DNA from: Nitrospirota bacterium | GTDB lineage: Bacteria; Nitrospirota; Thermodesulfovibrionia; Thermodesulfovibrionales; JdFR-85 | Assembly: GCA_013151785.1 (NCBI GenBank) | Contig: JAADHP010000158.1 | Span: 1-9,457 of the forward strand | Direction: 5' to 3' | Length of the DNA stretch: 9,457 bases | Shown here: in pieces, positions 6,509 through 9,457 of the stretch | How the letters are laid out: every line of letters begins with the position of its first letter | Position numbering within the stretch: the stretch's first letter is position 1 | Translations under genes and position numbers: made by a program | Notes under the pieces: model-generated | What the model saw: only the letters and a program-made list of their open reading frames with translations | Databases searched by the model: none | Told to the model about the DNA's origin: nothing

Positions 6509-7390
6509 ATGAGAATTGTTAAAACGATAACCCTGATGTTAATAATGTTTATATTTATTGCAGTAGTAGTGGCTGCATCTTCCCAGATAATGCTTCGGCC
6601 TCATCCGGGCAATTATTACGAAAATTACAAAGGCTTTACAGATATGATTGTGGGCGAGTGGTCTGCCAGGGGGCAACAGTTTACCACATGGCAGAGCCAA
6701 TATGTAAGAAAGGTTACAGGCTGGGCAGTTGTGGGGATAATAGTGCTGTTTGCCTTGCACATGATTACGGTTGGCAGAAAGGAGCTTCCTGCAGGTGGAG
6801 AAGAGATCCCCTGGTATAGCCTCTTAAACAGGGTGGTTCACTGGCTGGCTGCAGTTTCGGTTAGCATTCTTGTCATTACAGGGTTAATAATGACCTTTGG
6901 GAAATACCTTGGTGGTGGTGCCTTTGTAAGGTTTTTAAGGTATGTTCACGGTGTAGTTGGAATCTTTACAGTGCTACCAGTGGGTGTGATGCTGATAATG
7001 TGGGCAAAAGACTCGGTTTTCAGAGGCTACGATATTACATGGCTTGTCAGGTTTGGGGGGTATTTAAGCAAGAGCCACGAGCCCCTGCCAGCAGGAAAGT
7101 TCAACGCAGGGCAGAAGATATGGTTCTGGATTTCAACTCTGTCGAGTATTGTAATGTTTTATACAGGTTATTTGATGTTTTATTTTTCTGCTACTACCGA
7201 TGGTTTAAGAACTGCTGCCCTTGTTCACAATATACTGGCCGTGCTTTTACTTGTTGCCTTCCTTGGACATCTTTATATGGTACTGTATATCTACTCGGGT
7301 GCCCTGAAGAGCATGATAAATGGCAAGAAGTATGAAAAGACAGTCCAGTTTCTGTATAGCGAGTTTTACAGGAAGATAAAGGAGGGTTAA
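6509..7390 (+). CDS. fdhC: formate dehydrogenase cytochrome b (gamma) subunit with N-terminal extension
   Basis: A 293-residue integral membrane di-heme cytochrome b that anchors FdhAB and passes electrons to quinone. The FdnI-like core has four membrane spans (about 107-130, 144-165, 205-227, 237-263). Heme-ligand candidates are H111 (R-V-V-H-W), H147 (Y-V-H-G), H240 and H254; the last two are 14 apart, as I recall for E. coli FdnI H155 and H169. In front is an extension of about 93 residues that FdnI (217 residues) lacks: a hydrophobic segment at 7-24 that could be a signal peptide or anchor, a polar stretch of about 40 residues, and a span at about 69-88. With the N-terminus outside, this topology places the core correctly. 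A good ribosome site (GGGGTGA, 6496-6502) lies 6 nt before the start, just downstream of the palindromic element. It is the last gene of the operon seen here. Confidence 0.92.
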   Translation: MRIVKTITLMLIMFIFIAVVVAASSQIMLRPHPGNYYENYKGFTDMIVGEWSARGQQFTTWQSQYVRKVTGWAVVGIIVLFALHMITVGRKELPAGGEEIPWYSLLNRVVHWLAAVSVSILVITGLIMTFGKYLGGGAFVRFLRYVHGVVGIFTVLPVGVMLIMWAKDSVFRGYDITWLVRFGGYLSKSHEPLPAGKFNAGQKIWFWISTLSSIVMFYTGYLMFYFSATTDGLRTAALVHNILAVLLLVAFLGHLYMVLYIYSGALKSMINGKKYEKTVQFLYSEFYRKIKEG

Positions 7391-7427
7391 AGACTAAGAG
7401 TTAGCTTTAAGATTTCAGAAAATCAAG

Positions 7428-7450
7428 AAGCTTCCTCTGAGAGAGCTTTT
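7428..7450 (+). terminator. weak intrinsic terminator candidate after fdhC
   Basis: AAGCT (7428-7432) pairs with AGCTT (7444-7448), and CTC (7435-7437) with GAG (7441-7443), with a 2-nt bulge and a 3-nt loop. A short run of T (7447-7450) follows. The stem is short and the T-run only four bases, so termination may be partial. It sits 37 nt past the fdhC stop and before the promoter candidate of the next gene. Confidence 0.3.
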
Positions 7451-7533
7451 AAACCTTTACGCAGTGTTGTTATAGTAGCCATTAATGGAAATACCCTTAC
7501 ATAAAAAGTAAGCAGTTCGGTTTGTCTTGTAAG

Positions 7534-7561
7534 TTGTTTAAAATTTTAAATATTGTATAAT
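7534..7561 (+). promoter_or_regulatory. candidate promoter of the TPR regulator gene
   Basis: The remainder of the 210-nt gap between fdhC and the regulator (7391-7600) holds TATAAT at 7556-7561, an exact -10 box. A poor -35 (TTGTTT, 7534-7539) lies 16 bp upstream. The spacer includes most of a 14-bp AT palindrome (TTTAAAATTTTAAA, 7537-7550). The start site would be near 7568, about 33 nt before the ATG. A weak -35 would fit an activated promoter. AT-rich DNA makes -10 matches common, so confidence is moderate. Confidence 0.45.
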
Positions 7562-7600
7562 TAGATAAAAAGTTTTAGGTGTTTAGGGGAGCTTAGGGTA

Positions 7601-9457
7601 ATGGACCTTCCCGATGAAGTAGAATTGAAAGATAAATATAAACTATACCTGAAAAAAAGAAAGACAGATAAATATATTAGCGATCTTTGTCAGGATGGAC
7701 TCATCTGGTGGTTCAACATGGATACCCCATCAATCATTGCACACCTTGTACCGTTATTAACTCAGCATGTAAACAAAAAGGAGTTTCCAGAGAGGCTATC
7801 TTTTCTTATCGAGGCAACAAAGCAGAACATCTCGCACGAGAGTATGGAGGGCTTTTATAAACTTTTCCTGAAAAAGAAGGATCTTGAGGCTGTTGCGGCA
7901 GTTATAGGTGCTGGTGTTGCATCCATATGGGACAGTGGAAGGGGATTTAGCAGATACCATATCTGGCTGAAACGAATAGATGATATTTTGTCCAGAAAAG
8001 ATACACTCAGCCCATTAGCCATAGCATCTCTTACTGGATTTAAGGGTCTTATTGAGCTTACAGGGATAGATATAAAGAGAGCCTACGAGACCTATATTAG
8101 ACAGCGAGTAAGTGCAGAGATGGCTGGCTCATATGACCTGATGATATACTTTGCATCGGCCTGTTCTTATGCCCTAATCTGGATGGGCAGGCTTAATGAG
8201 GCTGAAATGGTGATTGCTGATGCTGAGGTCCTATCTGAACTTCCTGAGGTAAACATTGCTGTCAGAACATATTTTAATTGCACCAGAGGGCTTTACTATT
8301 ATGTTAGAGGTGAAATAAAAAAGGCAGAGATTTTATTGAGAAAAATTGTTGATCAGCCATTTTTTGAAGATCTTCCACCACCAGCATATTTTCTTACTTA
8401 TGGTCATCTTTTGCTGACTCTTGCAAGGCTTGGTAAGGAAAAAGAGATAGAGGAAGTAGCAAGAAAGTTAAGAGAAAGGGTAGTTCCTGAAAGCAACTAT
8501 TTTCACTTAAGTTATCTCCATTACAACCTTGGTACAGCCTATCTATTGCTTGGTGATCCTCAGCGGGCTCTTATTCATGCAAATGAGGCTACAGACAGGG
8601 CAAGGTTATCAGAGAGCAGGATTGCTCCTCATATTCCAGCATTATTATACGGACAGGCTTTATCTGACCTTGGGTTATTAGATGAAGCAATCGAACACTT
8701 CAGAAGTAATTTGTCAAAGTGGATTGCCAATAATTTTAATTTATTGGCCACAACCGGTTGTGTGGAGCTTGCAAACATTTATTTAAGAAAGGGGCTGGTA
8801 GAAAGGGCAAGATCTTACCTTGAAAAGGCAGAAGGGCTTGTAACATTTAGTGGCTGTCCGGTGGTTTTAAATAGAAGAGAAGGTTTCTTAAAGGCCGTTA
8901 AAACAATTGTATTACCCGAGAGCGATTGTCCTGATATTATGATTGATACTGGAACCAGGCCTGTCTGTATAAAAACTTTTGGCGATCTGGAATTAAGAAT
9001 CGGTGAAACGATTTTGTATGACAGGAAATGGAGAGGCGGAAAAACAAAAACACTTTTAAAGGCACTGATAGTTTTTGGTGGTACCAAGGTCTCGTACGAT
9101 GTATTAATGGATACACTGTGGCCAGAGGCATCAGGTGATACAGCAGAGGGAAATCTGAAGGTTACCCTGTCGAGACTGCGAAGAATAGGAGCTAAGAGAG
9201 ATGAAAGACCTTTTCAGTGGCTTCTGGTAAAGAATAGAAGGATTTCTCTTGCAAAGCCACTGTGCGAGGTGGATTGTCTTATCTTCAAGGAGACATTAGA
9301 GTGGTTTTTTAAAAATAATAAAATTGATATTGAGCTTCTGAAAAAAGTCCTCAGTCTATATAAAGACGACTTTTTGGCCAGAGACTTAAATGAAACATGG
9401 ATTATAAAACACAGGGAATTTTTAAAGGATCTGTTCGTTAAGGGGAGTATAGCTTTT
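7601..9457 (+). CDS. TPR-containing SARP/BTAD-type transcriptional regulator (3' truncated by the window)
   Basis: An open frame of 619 codons with no stop before the edge. Residues about 90-440 are helical and TPR-like, with repeated signatures such as Y-A-L-I-W-M-G-R-L-N-E-A-E (190-202), L-G-T-A-Y-L-L-L-G-D-P-Q-R-A-L (320-334), A-L-S-D-L-G-L-L-D-E-A-I (363-374) and A-N-I-Y-L-R-K-G-L-V-E-R-A (401-413). Residues about 466-560 form an OmpR/SARP-like winged helix: F-G-D-L-E-L (470-475), R-G-G-K-T-K-T-L-L-K-A-L, then the D-x-L-W-P-E motif (514-519) and the recognition helix N-L-K-V-T-L-S-R-L-R-R (528-538). A BTAD domain begins at about 565 and is cut off. No nucleotide-binding P-loop precedes the TPRs, unlike MalT- or AfsR-like proteins. 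AGGGGAG (7585-7591) sits 9 nt before the ATG, and an in-frame stop at 7562-7564 excludes longer starts of note. The effector and targets are unknown; the neighbouring fdh operon is a plausible target by position only. Confidence 0.85.
   Translation, partial: MDLPDEVELKDKYKLYLKKRKTDKYISDLCQDGLIWWFNMDTPSIIAHLVPLLTQHVNKKEFPERLSFLIEATKQNISHESMEGFYKLFLKKKDLEAVAAVIGAGVASIWDSGRGFSRYHIWLKRIDDILSRKDTLSPLAIASLTGFKGLIELTGIDIKRAYETYIRQRVSAEMAGSYDLMIYFASACSYALIWMGRLNEAEMVIADAEVLSELPEVNIAVRTYFNCTRGLYYYVRGEIKKAEILLRKIVDQPFFEDLPPPAYFLTYGHLLLTLARLGKEKEIEEVARKLRERVVPESNYFHLSYLHYNLGTAYLLLGDPQRALIHANEATDRARLSESRIAPHIPALLYGQALSDLGLLDEAIEHFRSNLSKWIANNFNLLATTGCVELANIYLRKGLVERARSYLEKAEGLVTFSGCPVVLNRREGFLKAVKTIVLPESDCPDIMIDTGTRPVCIKTFGDLELRIGETILYDRKWRGGKTKTLLKALIVFGGTKVSYDVLMDTLWPEASGDTAEGNLKVTLSRLRRIGAKRDERPFQWLLVKNRRISLAKPLCEVDCLIFKETLEWFFKNNKIDIELLKKVLSLYKDDFLARDLNETWIIKHREFLKDLFVKGSIAF

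Noticed and set aside
6320..7182. 14-nt direct repeat TTATTTGATGTTTT at about 6320 and 7169.
   Set aside because: AT-rich, one copy lies inside fdhC, and a match of this length is not surprising in a window of this size.
7496..7512. CTTAC/GTAAG hairpin upstream of the regulator.
   Set aside because: Only 5 bp with an A-rich loop and no T-run; too weak to call a terminator or operator.
8815..9131. Minus-strand open frames near the right end.
   Set aside because: They lie antisense to the winged-helix coding part of the regulator and show no supporting signals.

Overview
The window is dominated by one plus-strand operon (about 227-7390) for a periplasm-facing, membrane-bound, molybdenum/tungsten-dependent respiratory formate dehydrogenase. 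It encodes, in order, a six-cluster iron-sulfur protein, a TorD-type chaperone, a 62-residue Tat-signal protein, the Tat-exported catalytic subunit (fdhA), the four-cluster electron-transfer subunit (fdhB) and the cytochrome b membrane subunit (fdhC). A second plus-strand gene starts at 7601 and runs off the right edge. It encodes a TPR-containing transcriptional regulator with a SARP-like winged helix and the start of a bacterial transcriptional activator (BTAD) domain.

The organism is most likely a Gram-negative anaerobe or microaerophile using formate as electron donor. The Tat signals, the Fdn/Fdo-type architecture and the moderately AT-rich DNA point that way. As I recall, a multi-cluster Fe-S protein, TorD-like protein and small Tat protein ahead of fdhABC also occur in Campylobacterota and other deep-branching anaerobic phyla such as Deferribacterota and Nitrospirota. 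I cannot fix the phylum from the sequence alone.

Layout. 1-226: upstream region with a textbook sigma-70 promoter (TTGACA, 17 bp, TATAAT at 109-137), a 16-bp palindrome over its -10 box, and a possible 10-codon leader ORF with a strong Shine-Dalgarno ending 3 nt before the first gene. The minus strand of this stretch is purine-rich and stop-free from about 167 to the edge, possibly a gene remnant. 227-6318: five tightly packed genes (8-nt overlap, then gaps of 22, 16 and 14 nt), each of the last four with a good ribosome binding site. 6319-6508: an anomalous 190-nt gap between fdhB and fdhC, holding a 128-nt element with an 18-bp perfect terminal inverted repeat enclosing two hairpins, a predicted three-way junction. 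6509-7390: fdhC. 7391-7600: weak terminator candidate and a candidate promoter for the regulator. 7601-9457: regulator, 3' truncated by the window.

How the parts fit: FdhA would oxidise formate on the periplasmic side at a bis-pterin Mo/W centre with a cysteine ligand in place of selenocysteine. Electrons would pass through its own [4Fe-4S] cluster, then four clusters in FdhB, then two b hemes in FdhC to the quinone pool. The TorD-like protein probably guards FdhA folding and cofactor loading before Tat export. The large Fe-S protein and the small Tat protein are accessory factors of unproven function. The regulator may or may not control this operon. The most unusual item is the three-way-junction element between fdhB and fdhC.
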